Source of the DNA: Apodospora peruviana
Lineage: Eukaryota > Ascomycota > Sordariomycetes > Sordariales > Lasiosphaeriaceae
Reading direction: 5' to 3'
Length of the DNA: 64,000 nt
NCBI GenBank assembly: GCA_033439685.1
Contig: JAUEDM010000005.1
Span: 1,922,001-1,986,000, forward strand
Both the position numbers and the translations under genes were made by a program. The notes under the pieces were generated by a model, which worked only from the letters and a program-made list of their open reading frames with translations, was not told where the DNA came from and did not search any database. The number at the start of each line of letters is the position of its first letter. The stretch's first letter is position 1. Positions 9,079 to 21,722 of the stretch are shown in pieces.

Positions 9079-11010
9079 TTAACGCAACCCTATCACGCTC
9101 ATCTCCAGAGTCCACACCCGCCGAATCCACACCTTCAGCTTCTTTCCCTCAACACCTTCGACGTTATCCAGATCGACGCCCTCCCACCAGCAGCGACGGG
9201 CTGGCTTCCGCCAAAAGAGCAGCAATTTCTGCGCCATACCGACCGCATTGTTGCCCATCTCGTTGCCGCGGATGTCGGAACGTAGCCGAGCCAGCGCCAG
9301 ACTGCAAATGACAGCTTTGTTGGGCTCACCTGCGCGGTGGCCCCAGTGGTCATCGTGATTAAACCCGCTTTTCATTCATATCAATATCTCTTGGGCACAA
9401 GTAAAAAGAAAAGTGAGATTAAAACGTACCCAGCAGTCAGCATCTCAATAAGATGCGCCTCTGTCGTGCCTGGCTCATCGCTCCTCTTCAGCCCGCTGAA
9501 TATGCCGTCCTGCCTGAGAAGCGCCCTCGCAGCGGCCCGCTTGACCTCCATCATATTGGCCTGGTTGATATTCTTCTCAGGAGGGATAACATAAAAGTCG
9601 AGATCCTCGCGGAGGACAATGATGCCCGCACGCTTACTGCTGTCGTCCCTCGCGCCTGGCTCAAGAGGCACAACGCCGCTATCGGCCTCTTGCCCGGCGC
9701 CGCTCGCATCCGAGGGGATGCTCTGCGCCACCGTCCGGAAGAAATCAAGCATGTATTGTAGCGATGCCGGATCGTACTGTTGTGATTGGGAGCAAGTGTC
9801 AGTACATATATGATAATCTATATTGTGGAGTACATTGCGGATATGAGACGCAGTCAAATTGGGGGAACAATGTGCCATTGGGCTGGTGTTCCGCCACTCC
9901 TTGTTGCGGTCTTGTTGCCGCTGGTAGGCTCTCAGCGAGGCAGGCAACAATGATGTGGGGGTATGATTGTTGTCGTCACGGCCGCCGCCAGCAACATCGC
10001 AGCAGGGTGAGTTGGTTTCAGATCTGGTAATAGGACTGGTATGACCCACATCGACTTGTACGGCATCTCCATCTGAGAAGCTGCCGCCCATGTGCCCCTC
10101 GGGAAATAACCCGTTGGGGAAGAGCGAAAGCAGGACGAATTCGGGCAGTGTTAGCAGCTCATCTCGAGACAGCGTGAACCGTGTTCCCCTAATCCACAGA
10201 GAACGTGTCAGAAACCGCACGAATGCTTGCGTTCAAAGTTATAACTGACCGCAGGTCCATTGTAATGGTTTCATCAGCACCGACATCTGCAGAAAGTCAC
10301 TATCAGCATGTGCGCTCCGGGAATCGTCACCATTTCGACCACAGCATACCTCCAAGGGTGTTGATTCCACCTGGGGGCCCGCCCTGTTGGACCTGAGTAA
10401 TAATACTCGAGGCGCCTCCTGCGGCAGCCATGAGATATGTAAATGATTGGAGGGGACTGTATCCCTCCGAGTAAGCTGGTGGCGGTTCTGCGTCGTCGTC
10501 CTTGTTTCCTCGCGAGGATTCTCCTTTGGTGTCTTGTGGGAGCGCACGCTTTGTCTCGTCCTGGAATTGCGAGGTTGCGAATGCGCTGTTCGAAGGTTCG
10601 GCGACTAATTGCTCGAATGACGGCGCGTATGCTGGTGCAGCGGCAGAAGACGATGGTTCTCCGTCCGCGTCAAGGACGGCGTGCTTGTACGGCTCGAATG
10701 GCTCGAGAACGGAATCAGGCGACTCGGGGTCGGGTGTAGCAAAAAGTGAAGAGAACGGCGGCGGTCTGCTGGCGGATGCTTCAGATGCTGGATATTGCGG
10801 AGGCGGAGAGCGCTGGCCGGAGAATGAGGCTTCGGCGGCAGATTGGTTCTGGTTCTGGATCTCGTCGTCGACCTCGAGGCTGAAACAAACCAGGTCTTTC
10901 TCGCGGACTTCGTCAGGCAGATCCGTGATGTCTGTGTCCTCGTTGACGCTACGTCGTTTGGGGAGATTGGGCCCGGAGGCTGAGCTGCTAGCCTCTTGCG
11001 TATTGGACAA
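9079..11010 (-). CDS. WHI2-like BTB/POZ stress-response regulator
   Basis: This resembles the fungal Whi2 family: BTB-type proteins that act with Psr phosphatases in general stress response and nutrient (TORC1) signalling. Inferred exons are 11010-10350, 10286-10250, 10188-10050, 9776-9430 and 9367-9079, total 490 residues. The first 220 residues are low-complexity, acidic and Ser/Pro-rich. The conserved core follows: ETITMDLRGTRFTLSRDELL, then LPEFVLLSLFPNGLFPEG and DPASLQYMLDFFRTVAQS, which is the Whi2 BTB signature. The C-terminal part (DHWGHRAGEPNKAVICSL...) is also shared by filamentous-fungal members. Intron 3 (10049-9777) is 273 bases, a multiple of three with no in-frame stop, and has a TACTGAC branch site and CAG acceptor. 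Removing it joins VQVD to YDPASLQYML, as the family requires. Confidence 0.82.
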
Positions 11011-12028
11011 CGTGATGACGGTTGTCGCGAATTCGCGATCGGTAGTTTCTAAAGTTGGGAATCTTGGGCCCGAAATCGCTCGATGTCACACAGGGCGCCG
11101 GTACCGACGTTCGCTGCTCTCTCGATTGAATCGCTTTGTCTCGGCGATGAGAAATATTCTAGGGGTTGATTGATTCACCTGCAATTCAATGTTTGGTTGA
11201 TAACCGAGACCGGGGCGGTATAGGTATTAACGCTGTCCGAAAGTGCGGATGAATCCTAGGTTACGGGAGGCGATTCGATTGACACTTAGGTCGGTAGATT
11301 GTGATGCAGTTGTAGCCAAACTTCAACACATTTGGCATGAGGTTGATTGGGAAATGAAGACCCAGCTGCCAGACAGCAATCAAGTTATTAGTTAGACCGT
11401 AGACAAGACAACCATGAAGGTGGATGCGGATGAGAGATGGGAATTGCCAAGAGCGCCTGGACAATGGAGACTCCGGATGGCCTTAGCTTCTGGATCTTCA
11501 ACGTGCGGAGCGGAGCAAGGTGGAACGCAACCTGCGGGTGCACTGGACTGGTGCAGGATATCCCGGCTGGACCCCTGACGGGCGGTAGCTCCCCGGCGGT
11601 ACAGTGCACTGTGTACTAACAATTTACAATTCACGAGTTCAGCCGCTCAACATTGCGCCCAGCGGCAAGCCAACGCCTGTCCCACGCCCGTACCTCAACG
11701 CCGCCCCCACAACCTGGAAAGCGCCCATCGAGTGGACTGGCACGGCCGAGTAACCGCCCAAGTTCGCAGGCCAATCACCAACACACCTGTCCCCTTCCAG
11801 GTTGGTCGACGAACAGCAACCCGAGTCTCGTCGAAATCGATGGTGGTCTATGCATACCCTGAACGCATGGAGTTTAATGGGGTTGTGCCAGTTTGACCGG
11901 TCACTGCTTCGAGGTCTATATGTTTACTGTAGGTAGGTAGTTATATTGCCCCGTGACCGGTAAGTTACTGACTTCACCGTCGGGTCAAACCTGGGAGGGG
12001 AAAATAAACTCTACATGTCAATCAACCC
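11011..12028. other. Intergenic region
   Basis: This spacer lies between the WHI2-like start and the 3' end of the G-patch gene, both on the minus strand, so it should carry the WHI2-like promoter. Short overlapping ORFs (up to 80 codons) have no family resemblance. A GTAGGTAGG motif occurs near 11931. Confidence 0.5.
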
Positions 12029-14214
12029 TTAATCATCCTCATCATCACTCTCACCAAAGATAGCCTTGAAGACCTCCTCGCCAGCTCTTGTACCTTCCAA
12101 GGCTTCATTCTTAGACGGGTCAATGACCGGCTTCACAACTGGCTTTATTCTTTGGCCTTGTTCCTCGAAGCCAGTGTCCGAAGGAGCACCACCGCCAAAG
12201 TCCTGCCGTGAAGCAAACATGACGTCTTCGTAAACACTGTATTGGGACTTGGTCTTTCCCGCGGTGCTCACCTCTTGGCCGTCTGGCTGTATGTGTGCTG
12301 GTGGCTTCACGTTGAACCTCTTGCACAGCAGTCGGGTTGGATAGAAATCCACCACCGACCTGGTCATTGGGCCAAATATACCGAGCTTTGCTGCTTCTTC
12401 CGCCGGGTCTTCAGGCTTGGGCGGTGATTTTGATATCAGTTCCCTATCTCCAGCCTGACCAGTCGTTGTTTTCGTGGCAGACGATGAAGTTGTGAACCTG
12501 CTTGCCATCAGGCCTGTCATGGGCTTGAAGATCCGCGCACAGTTGAAGAATTCGTGTGCTTCATGTAACCAGTCCTCTGCGCTCATCTGGACTGGTTTCG
12601 GCGGTAGAGAGGGTTTGAATCCAGCCTGATATTCGAGGTAAGCTCTGTATCTTGAGCGTTTAGCCTCATCATCCGCATAGGGGGCGCCGCCGCTTGCGCC
12701 TCGGGAGAGGGCTGCAACAGCCGTGTCCTTATCCAGCCTTGGGACGCGGTCGTATAGGTCTCGCAAACGGTCGGCTTCGCTGAGCGTGAAGCCTGTGGGG
12801 ATCTCACCCCGGGCTGGAGGTAGGTTGGTCTTCCCAGTCACGGCAGCCAAGCGCTCCCGAGCAGCTGGAGTCATAAAATCGAAAACAGACTTGCCCGGTA
12901 GCTCTTTCTCTCCCAGAAGCGCCGCACGGGCTTTGGGATCAAGAGTTGAAGCCTTGGCAGCGTCTGCTGTTGAAACGTAGGCCTTGGATCTAGACTCTGC
13001 GTCGGGTTTCTTCTTGGATGACACCCAGTCCGCTGGGATCTGTGGTGGTGGGTACTTGCCTTCGGAGTTGACTTCAGTTGTTAACGAGTCAGCCTCTTTG
13101 CCAAACACGAACCCATCCAGGGGAAGCCGTCCATCGTGACACCTGCGTAACCCCAGCGCCACTTTCTGTAATGCCGAGGTCTTCTTTGGCTTGAAAACTG
13201 GTTTCGTTTTCACTGCCGGGTTGACGGCTATTACCGCCTTCTTCTTCTTTTTCTCGCCGCCTATTACTCGGTTGTATGATATTCGAGGGCCGATCTCGTA
13301 GGGGTCTTCGTCGTCCGACCCAGTGTCGTTTAAGATTCCAATGCCAATGCCCCCACGGGCCTTATCTTTATCTTTCTTCTGGCCCTTCGCTATAGAAAAA
13401 CTCGGACGTCCAAACCCACTATCGCCATCGTCGTCATCCGACTGATCAGCACTGCTGCTCTTAATGGACAATCCAAGTGGTTTTAGCCTGGAAGGGCCCC
13501 CGTAGCCCAATCCCCTATGATCAGTCTTGCGGGTGAAGGTAATCATGGAGACATTCTCCGGCGCAAAGAGAAACATCTCGCGCTTGTCGTTGGAGTCGTT
13601 CCGTAACTCTAGACGAGCTTTCCTACGAACCTTGGGCCCAATTCCTTGGCCTTCTTTCCAGCCCATCTTTTTTAGGAGCCTTGCACCCATTGTATCCCCT
13701 TCAACACGGAAGAGGCCCATCAAACTGCTTGCCCTCGCGACATCGCCCTCGGTCGAGCCAAGGCCGGCAAAAGCGTCATTCGTCTGTATTTTCCTCGATT
13801 CCTCGGCATCCGCAAGGTCCTCCTCGTCCATAAAATCCTCGGGGCGCTGTTGCTCGGCTTTTGCGTCATCTTTCCGGCGGTTCGTGCGCGAGGATACAAA
13901 GGTAGAGGGCGTCCATCCTTCTTTCGAGCCGACGGTATTGAAGTAGCTATCGTCGCACCTTAGTTGCCGGATTCTTGGAAGTTTCTTGCTTTTATGAGTC
14001 TCACTTACCCTGCGCTGAATCCACCGGTGAAAGCACCGTGTAGTCTCTTCCTCCCGCGCTCGTCCCTTACTTCCTGCTTCCATACAGGCACGAAGGAGCC
14101 ATCGTCTCGGACCTCGGGGTCGAGTGGAGGCAGAGGTGTGCCAAATAGAACGAAGGGCGATTGTTTCACGATGAGGTCAGCCTCATAGGTAGCTCGCGAC
14201 CTCTTAGAGGACAT
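12029..14214 (-). CDS. G-patch domain protein, GPATCH1-like (DUF1604)
   Basis: This is a spliceosome-associated G-patch protein resembling human GPATCH1. Inferred exons are 14214-14009 and 13946-12029, total 707 residues. The intron has a GTAAGTG donor and a GATAG acceptor. The N terminus has the DUF1604 hallmark: FVLFGTPLPPLDPEVRDDGS, then VRDERGRKRLHGAFTGGFSA and KEGWTPSTFVSSR. The G-patch (DTMGARLLKKMGWKEGQGIG) lies near residues 154-175; G-patches typically bind and activate DEAH helicases. Downstream is a long, charged, mostly disordered region with Lys-rich stretches. An internal conserved segment (LPLDGFVFGKEADSL, then PADWVSSKKKPD) matches the family layout. The protein ends in an acidic tail (SDDEDD). 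Confidence 0.87.
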
Positions 14215-16827
14215 GGAGAATCGGTTGGCTCAATGTAGTCGTGGATATATGCTGGTTCTCGGGGGGAAGGTGTTGTGTAAGGTACGTGTAACCGTAAGCT
14301 GTAAAGAGGTCCTCTTGGTGGTTGACGTCCGCTAAAATCATAATGCCAGTTTGCTAAGGCTTGGACCCATCTGGGCCTTGTCGATTGATGAGCTTATGTC
14401 CGAACTAAGAAGGCGGTGTGGGACTTTCAGATGATCCCAGCGCCGGGATGGAGGCGGGGCAGTTCTGCCAGATGCGGGGACTCAACGGGGTGGCTCCTGG
14501 AAGTGATTGAATGCATCAGGCAGCTTCGAGTTCACAGTGTCTCCAACAAACAATGGAACAGAAGAAATTGCTGTCCACCACAGCCCAGCCCCTGATTCAG
14601 GACAAAGGATGTTGACGAGAAAACATTCGTGAATAACTCGACTTAACATTTCAATATTAACTATCTAGATGTAGAAGGACATCCTGGAAGCTCATATGTG
14701 AATTAGTGCACTCGTCCGTCCAGCGGCTGTTTGATATCGATATCGTGTCCTGCCCCTGAAGGGTCTCTCTCTTTATTGGATATATGTACAGTGTAAACCC
14801 TACCACATCTGATGGCAATCGCCTGCGAACCATTACTTCTCAATTTGCGACCTCTATTTTGGAGACAAATTTGGGCCTGCCGCAGGGCGAAAGAAGCTCA
14901 GGCTGTTCTCAGCCTCTGGGTACTGATCAGCGCCATGATATCATCCACATGCACGCAACAAACTCCCGTCACCCAACCATTTCTCCTAGCCTGGTACATT
15001 ACACTGTACAGGCCTAATGATTTACGTGGTTATCTGGCCATAGCTCCCTGAGTGACTCGTGACCTCTACAAACAGCCATTGACCAATGTAGAAATAGAAG
15101 CCACGCTCGAGACGGACAGCCGATGTTGTTTTTACATTCCCTGGTGGCTGAGTCCTCTTAAGATGCTGACAGGGGCACCAGCCTGGGCTCCGTGGTAGCA
15201 CCTGGGTCTGGGGAGGATTCAGGAGGACACAGAATCGCGGGGAACCTCGCTGTGCCACGCTCTCGGCCATATAAGCTATTCTTTGGAATAGAAAAAGGGG
15301 GTCTTTAAGGTGAATCGATAGATCCTCAAGCTGCCGGTTTACGTCGGTAGACGGCCTGTTGTTAACACTGCTGCTAGTCAGCCTTTGGCCATAGATGCAG
15401 ACCATTGGCAATCAAACAATGGCATCTGCGAAAATGCTCTCGAATGGTGTTGGATATCCTTCCTTGCGACAACGAATCAAACGCGTGCGCTGTGGGCGGT
15501 GACGGTCGCCGGAGGTGAGGGGCAGCCTGGCGCCCGGCCTGTTGGAGGAGACAAGCCGTGAAAATGGACACCAAGCATTTTCATTTTTCCCTTCATTTTC
15601 GCGGCACCTGATCAAACATTTTGAAGACGACAGACAGGCCAGTCTGGAATTCACTGAGGCCGAGGCCGAGGACCCCACTGCTCTGGGAGCACCTGGGTGC
15701 AAGAAATTGAAAGAAATTGAGCAGCAGGGAAGGTCGGTCACCAGCTTTCAATGATCCAGGTTTCGTTTCCTGTGGCGGTATGCAGAATGCAGGCAGATCA
15801 GCTTTTTGGGGCCTTCGTGGTCATTGATTCATGCACCTACCTCCCTGTCGTGAGATACGTAGGTGTGTAGCTCAAGGTAATTGGCCTGAATGGAAACGAG
15901 ATGCAGTCACCGCGGTCGTGGTCCCACGAGCTTGGCCGCCCAGCTGCCGCCCCAGAAACACCAGAGACACGGAGCGGGGCCAGCAATCCAATTGGCAATG
16001 GACCTGGACTGGACCCGTGGATCCAAAACATAGGGGGTGATATCAAAGGTCCCGTCAAGATGAGGACGGAGAAGGGAGACGGATCACGGAAGAGAGTCGT
16101 CCACGGCGGATGGGACCTAAAAGGGCCAGGGTTATGGGTGGAAGACGACTCGGAGCCCGATCTGAACTGAACTTGAACAGCAACACCGCCAACCCTCACT
16201 GCAATCTCAATGCTGGATCACCTGCAGTGCCAGTGACTCTCCAGGCTTCAGACTGGGTGGCCCGTCATCCAATCTGGGACTCGACGCCCACACCCGCATT
16301 CCCAGCCCACCCAAACATCACTCCCGTCATTCACCTTTCCATCCTCCAACTCCCAGCACTCCTCTGTGCCCTGGTTGATGTTCCATCCACTCTCCGCCTG
16401 CTCAGTGCCTGCCTGCCCAACCTTGGACTTTTGGAACCCCTGCGACTCCAGTGACATATTGTAACAGCTCCGCAATTATCACCCAACTCCCACTTCTTGA
16501 TCCGCCCTACCTCTCATCCTCAGCAGTGCGCCTAGATCACGATATTGCCGTCCCCCTTCTCGACGCTCGCCGTCGCCGTCTATCTCCCTGACTCCGACTT
16601 TTATCGACATTTACCATCGCCCTCCCTTTCGACGCGCGACCGGTGGTTTGCGACCCCGTTCGAACTGCATCCTGCCTGCATCTGCTGCATGGTCAACCTG
16701 CTCACCGGGCCCGCTCCCTCGTGCACTCTTATTGCGAGCACCTAGCACCGTCGGCGCTCTGTACGTAGCGTAGCGTGCATTTTGCCGTCAATCGATCTTC
16801 TTGCGCGTCCTCTTCTTCTCTCATCCC
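14215..16827. other. Long divergent intergenic region (G-patch gene / KIN1)
   Basis: This 2.6-kb spacer lies between two divergent genes and should hold both promoters. Bases from about 16200 to 16820 are pyrimidine-rich and probably form the long KIN1 5' leader. Several ORFs of 60-130 codons overlap on both strands without domain content; those inside the leader could act as upstream ORFs. No RNA gene or repeat was recognised. Confidence 0.5.
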
Positions 16828-19351
16828 ATGGCCACGACACTTTCGGCCGGCGCCGAAGTGCCCATCCGCTCCCAATCCGTTCGGACGCCGCGGCGGCCCC
16901 CCACTACGGCTCGAGCTGAACAGCCACTCCCCCGGTCCGAATCCTCGTCAAGAGCCGACTCCTCTCGTCCCCATCGACGGAGTAGTCAGAGATCAACATC
17001 CGGGCAATCGCCTCGACACGACATGCCTCCCCCAGCAGCGAACAATGCGGGCCCCTCTGAAGAAGGCCGTGATGGCGCCGACTCCAAGGCGGCCCAACGC
17101 ACGGCCAAGCATCGATACCGCACCGTAATCCCCGCCCCATCTGGGAACTACGCCTTCATAAAGACAATTGGGCAAGGCAGCATGGGAAAAGTCAAACTGG
17201 CCAAGAAAGAGGGTAGTAATGAATTGGCAAGTCATCGCCTCATTCCACTGGCCTATGTCCCACATCTAACATCTCATTCCCTAATCAGGTTGCCTGCAAA
17301 ATCATTGAGAGGGTGTCACCGGAAGATGGCCGGACGAGCAGGGAGGAGCGCGAGAAAGCGGATAGCGCTAGGGAAGACCGCAATGCGCGTGAAGCCGCTA
17401 TCGTCAGCCTTCTCAATCATCAATACATCTGCGGGCTTAGAGACAATTTGCGGACGAGATGGCACTGGTATATGCTCTTCGAGTACGTTAATGGCGGCCA
17501 GATGCTCGACTACATTATTTCCCACGGAAAACTTAAGGAGAAACAAGCGCGGAAATTTGCTCGCCAGATAGCGAGTGCGGTCGACTACTGCCACCGGAAC
17601 AGCATCGTTCATCGGGACTTGAAGATAGAGAACATCCTGATCAGCAAGACTGGTGATATCAAGATAATCGACTTTGGTCTCAGCAATCTATTCTGCCCGG
17701 ATGAAGATAGGAAACTCAAAACATATTGCGGCAGTCTCTACTTCGCGGCGCCGGAGCTTCTACAAGCGAAGCCGTACACTGGCCCCGAAGTCGATGTCTG
17801 GAGTTTCGGTGTTGTTCTTTTCGTCCTGGTCTGCGGCAAGGTTCCCTTTGACGATCAGTACATGCCCGCTCTCCACCAGAAGATTAAGAAGGGTGCCGTC
17901 GACTATCCTAACTGGCTTTCGACTGGTAAGTTTGTGACAAAGAAGATACCCTTGCTGCGATGACCGCGCTAACACTATCCACAACAGAGTGCAAACATCT
18001 GATCTCGCGAATGCTGGTGACGGATCCCCGGCAACGAGCCACCATGCACGAGGTCATGAACCACCCATGGATGCTGAAAGGCTACGGCGGCCCGCCCGAC
18101 AACTACCTACCGCATCGCGAGCCTCTGTCGTTACCGTTGGACCCGGAAATTATATCGCACATGACGGGATTCAAGTTCGGCCCTCCCGAGTACATCCAAA
18201 CCGAGTTAACGAAAAAGATCAAGTCACCCAAGTACCAGGCGGCTGTCCGACGACTGGAAAAGGAAAAGGACCTCCCCCAGCCGGCTCCTAAAGATGTCGA
18301 GAAGAGGCGTGGTTTCGGATTCGACTTTTACAAGCGGAGGAACTCTGTCACCAGCAAGGACACGCTGACAAACACGAGCTCTGAAGGGCTCCCCATCGGC
18401 GATGACCCGCTCAATGCATTCGACCCCATGATCTCTATCTACTATCTCGTTAGGGAGAAGCTGGAGCGTGAGAGGAAAGATCTCCAGGCGCCACCCAAAG
18501 CACAACCACCACCCCCATCCCCACAAATACAAGTCCCCATCCCACCCTCACCTGTCGTGGGGCCGAAGGCAAAGCACTCCCTTGCCGAGATCGTCCCACC
18601 ACAACCTGCGCACACTGATAGTCGAAGTCGACAAAGGACGAGGTCCCATAGCGAGGACCAAGCGAGGGAGCCAGCCAAGAACGGTTTGCTGTCGCCCGAT
18701 ATGATGCCGGTCAAAAAGGAGAGCACAGCAGCCGGTATCCTCCGGAGACTGAGCACGCGCGATCGGAGGAAGGAGCCAGCGGTAGACGGCAAATCGAGCA
18801 CCTTCACGCGGGGAAGCGTGTCTATGCGTGCCAAATCACTAGGCCATGCCCGGAGAGAGAGCATTCAGGCGCGGAGGGCAAAGCGGGAGGCAGAGGCCCG
18901 CGAGCAGCAACCCGTCAAGGAAGAAACGGATGCCGAGCTTGGAGACGGTGAGGGCGAAACCGGCGAGACCAGCGGTGGGTCTAATGACCGGTTAACACCC
19001 GAAGACCCGGACCTCGCCAAACCGGTCTATTTGAAGGGCATCTTTAGCGTCTCGACAACTTCAACGAAGCCCCTGCCTGAGATAAGGTCCGATATCAAGC
19101 GGGTGCTGAAGCAGCTTGGTGTCGACTACAATGAGATTAAAGGCGGTTTCAGCTGCGCACACGCGCCTAGCATTGTCGAAGACACCAGCCAGCTGCAGCC
19201 TGTCGCGGCGGATGGCGAGATCAAGTTTGAAATTCTAATTGTCAAGGTGCCGATTGTGAGCCTACACGGTGTTCAGTTCAAAAGGGTCGGTGGGAATACG
19301 TGGCAGTATAAAGCCATGGCGGAACAGATTGTGAGGGAGCTGAGGCTATAG
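16828..19351 (+). CDS. KIN1: KIN1/PAR-1 (MARK) family Ser/Thr kinase
   Basis: Kin1/Kin2-type kinases act at the cortex in polarity, exocytosis and septation. Inferred exons are 16828-17226, 17289-17925 and 17988-19351, total 799 residues. A disordered Ser/Arg-rich N terminus of about 110 residues precedes the kinase domain. That domain has the P-loop IGQGSMGKVKLA (about 113), the catalytic Lys in VACKII (137), HRDLKIEN (about 240), DFGLSN (about 261) and a T-loop YCGSLYFAAPE with the Thr that LKB1-type kinases phosphorylate in MARKs. A linker with EKRRGFGFDFYKRRNS follows. The C-terminal KA1 domain runs from about 685 (YLKGIFSVSTTSTKPLPEI) to FKRVGGNTWQYKAMAEQIV. Intron 1 is GC-AG (GCAAGT, with a CATCTAAC branch site); intron 2 is a standard GTAAGT intron. 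Family members are often somewhat longer. Confidence 0.93.
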
Positions 19352-19730
19352 GAAGCTGGTTGTCGTGGTTTTGGACTTGGTGATGGTAGGCCCCAGCGCC
19401 AGCCGCTTTTGATGACGCGGGTACAGATGCGACACCGAGATTAGGGTGATAACAGGGCTATGACGGTACTATTTCTTGGGTTATTGTGCTGTTAATAGTC
19501 AGGCAAAACACCTCGAGGCGGGACGGAAGGGAAGAGAGAAAGTCTGACAAGAGAGATGTAACGAGATGGCGGGCTGGCGAGCGTGTGGCGGCGGGAAGCA
19601 GTATTGTTTTTCCTTCTTTCCACCTTTTTTGTTCTTTTTTTGTCTTCCATAACAGTTCCATGCATTGTCATGAACTCATTAGGAGTATGGAGATTTTTTT
19701 ACATATCAGTCTTTTTTAATAGCAAACCGG

Positions 19731-19753
19731 CACGCACGCACACACACACACAC
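19731..19753. repeat. CA-type microsatellite
   Basis: Two CACG units are followed by an uninterrupted CA run ending in CCC, a simple-sequence repeat in the KIN1 3' flank. Confidence 0.8.
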
Positions 19754-20003
19754 CCTTCTGGACAGCAATAACGAAGAGCATATACAGATATTAGCAAACA
19801 ATAGTGTAATGACAAGGTTTCTTCTTTTCTTTGAATGTATTTTTATTTCATCTTTACTCCTTTTTTTGTTCTTGCTTCTGGGTTGTTACGTTACCTAGTC
19901 AACTAAAGGATAGGAACTTGGCAGGTACAGTTAGATAAGGTATTATTTATGAGGTGGTCTATAAGGACTGTAGGAACGTCTTTCCAGACTGTACCATACC
20001 TAT

Positions 20004-20610
20004 TTATCTTCCTATTTCATAACACCGTGAAACCGAAGCATACAGGAGCCGCACAGGGGATATTCTTGTCCATACCGACGACGGAAATTTCGAGACCTTG
20101 TTCTCTTGCCGTTGATAGCGCAGTTGGGACAGACTACCAGGCCAATCAATGGTGACGTTGAGTATAATTTCACCGTTGACAACCACCAGGGTTGCTTCAT
20201 ATATCTCGACCGTGCTGCTCTGGCGATTGAATTCGAGGTCCACAAAAATAAAGTCGTGGGTGGGCTGACCAGTATCTCTGGCTCCATGATTCATGGCAGG
20301 CTTGAGTTCGTTCCACCAGCGACTCACTAAGTAAACATAGGTTCCAGACGAGACAGTCCTCTTGATATTGCTCTTCCTGTCCTTTATCAGCAACAGATAA
20401 CACCCAAGTATGCGCATTCCTATGACCTACATCTCTTGTGGCTGTCTCCTGAAGAGTTGTGAATCCGGATGGCATATATGACTCCAGAAAATTGTTGGCA
20501 CCAATCGAGATGCCGCGAGCTTCAAGAAAATCCTTCGTACTCTTGATCATCCTCGAACCCAGATGGATCAACCTCCTTGGGGCATGAATCTTCATCCAAA
20601 GTACTATCAA
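20004..20610 (-). pseudogene. Possible exonuclease-like gene or relic
   Basis: Two overlapping minus-strand frames carry protein-like sequence. The frame ending at 20197 starts with LIHLGSRMIKSTKDFLEARG. The frame from 20417 to 20004 holds VYLVSRWWNELKPAMN, then HDFIFVDLEFNRQSSTVEIY and ATLVVVNGEIILNVTIDW. The D-x-E in FVDLEF, followed by a short beta-like stretch, resembles motif I of DEDD 3'-5' exonuclease domains, which occur in an expanded fungal family. Motifs II and III cannot be identified. No clean splice junction joins the two frames, so this may be a decayed copy or a small gene with an intron I did not place. The assignment rests on one motif and is weak. Confidence 0.3.
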
Positions 20611-21722
20611 GGTTCTGGGGAGCTTGTACTAGATAGATCAAGGTAAAATACACATGTCATATCCATATATCCCCCCATATCCATACATGCAAGGTGATCT
20701 ACCAACCGGACAAGCAAGACATGTGACGGGGTATGACAACAGCAGACAGTACAAAGCACACCTATGTTGTACTTGCATATCTGCGGGCGTGTCCCATCCG
20801 GCTGCCTGTCTGATACACACACTCCTTTTGAACTCTCATATACTAACCATCACCACCCCCCTCTTCAGCACTCAACTGATCATCAACCAAAACGAAAAGC
20901 AGAAACCAAAAAGACAATGGGATGAAAATAAACCAAAGAGGAGCCCATCTGTACCTTTGCTATGGTAGAAAAAGCTCCATCCACTCTTCTTCCGCTGAAA
21001 ATGTCAAAATACGAAAATTCAAAACCAAAAGCTCCTCTGATTTCCCACCAGAATCCCACCCCAAACCAAAACCCCATCTCTCTCTGTATCTGAGAGAGAG
21101 ACGATGAAAATGTTAGGTATATATAGAAGAAAATGAACGCCTAGCCGAATACCAACGCCAGCCCTGAACAATCCCAGTTTCCACGCTTTCCTTTGCTGGT
21201 TTCGAAAAAACAAAGACATGACCATTCAAGTCCCATAAGTCCAGACCCGTCCCCCGAATTTTCCTGCTTTTGATGATGCTGATAATGATGACTGTGTGAT
21301 TATGTTGTATGAGGGTCGGTTGTCGTCGTCGTTGTCGTTGCGGTGGCGTGTGGTGTGGTATGTTCGATCGTTTGCGTTTGTCCTGTTAGAACACGCGGGT
21401 ATACCCATGGGATAAGTTCGTCCAACCCTTTCTTGCGAAAAAGGAAAAATGAGTGCAAAAATATTGAAACTTTTTTCTTTCCTCCCATTGGGGCACACGT
21501 ACAACCCAGTTCCCCAGAAGCGTCCATGGCTTGAAACATTGGTATCTTTGAATATGCATTCCCACCCAACCCCCCGGGGCGTGTTCGTGTGGCAGTTCCA
21601 CCCCAAGAAAACAGCCTGGTTTATTTGTAATAGCGGTCAACCCACTCCTTTCCCTACAACCGAAAAACGCCCCGCATGTTAGCCATCTCTTTCAAACTTG
21701 AGTATTTTTGGGTTGTGTTGAT

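Larger units (their letters stand above)
19352..21722. other. Convergent intergenic region
   Basis: This 2.4-kb spacer lies between the 3' ends of KIN1 and CNOT9. It is AT-rich, with a CA dinucleotide tract at 19731-19753. The only coding-like part is the minus-strand relic at 20004-20610, listed separately. Confidence 0.5.

Noticed and set aside
10502..11173. 223-codon plus-strand ORF
   Set aside because: It is antisense to the low-complexity N terminus of the WHI2-like gene and Ser-rich only by strand symmetry.
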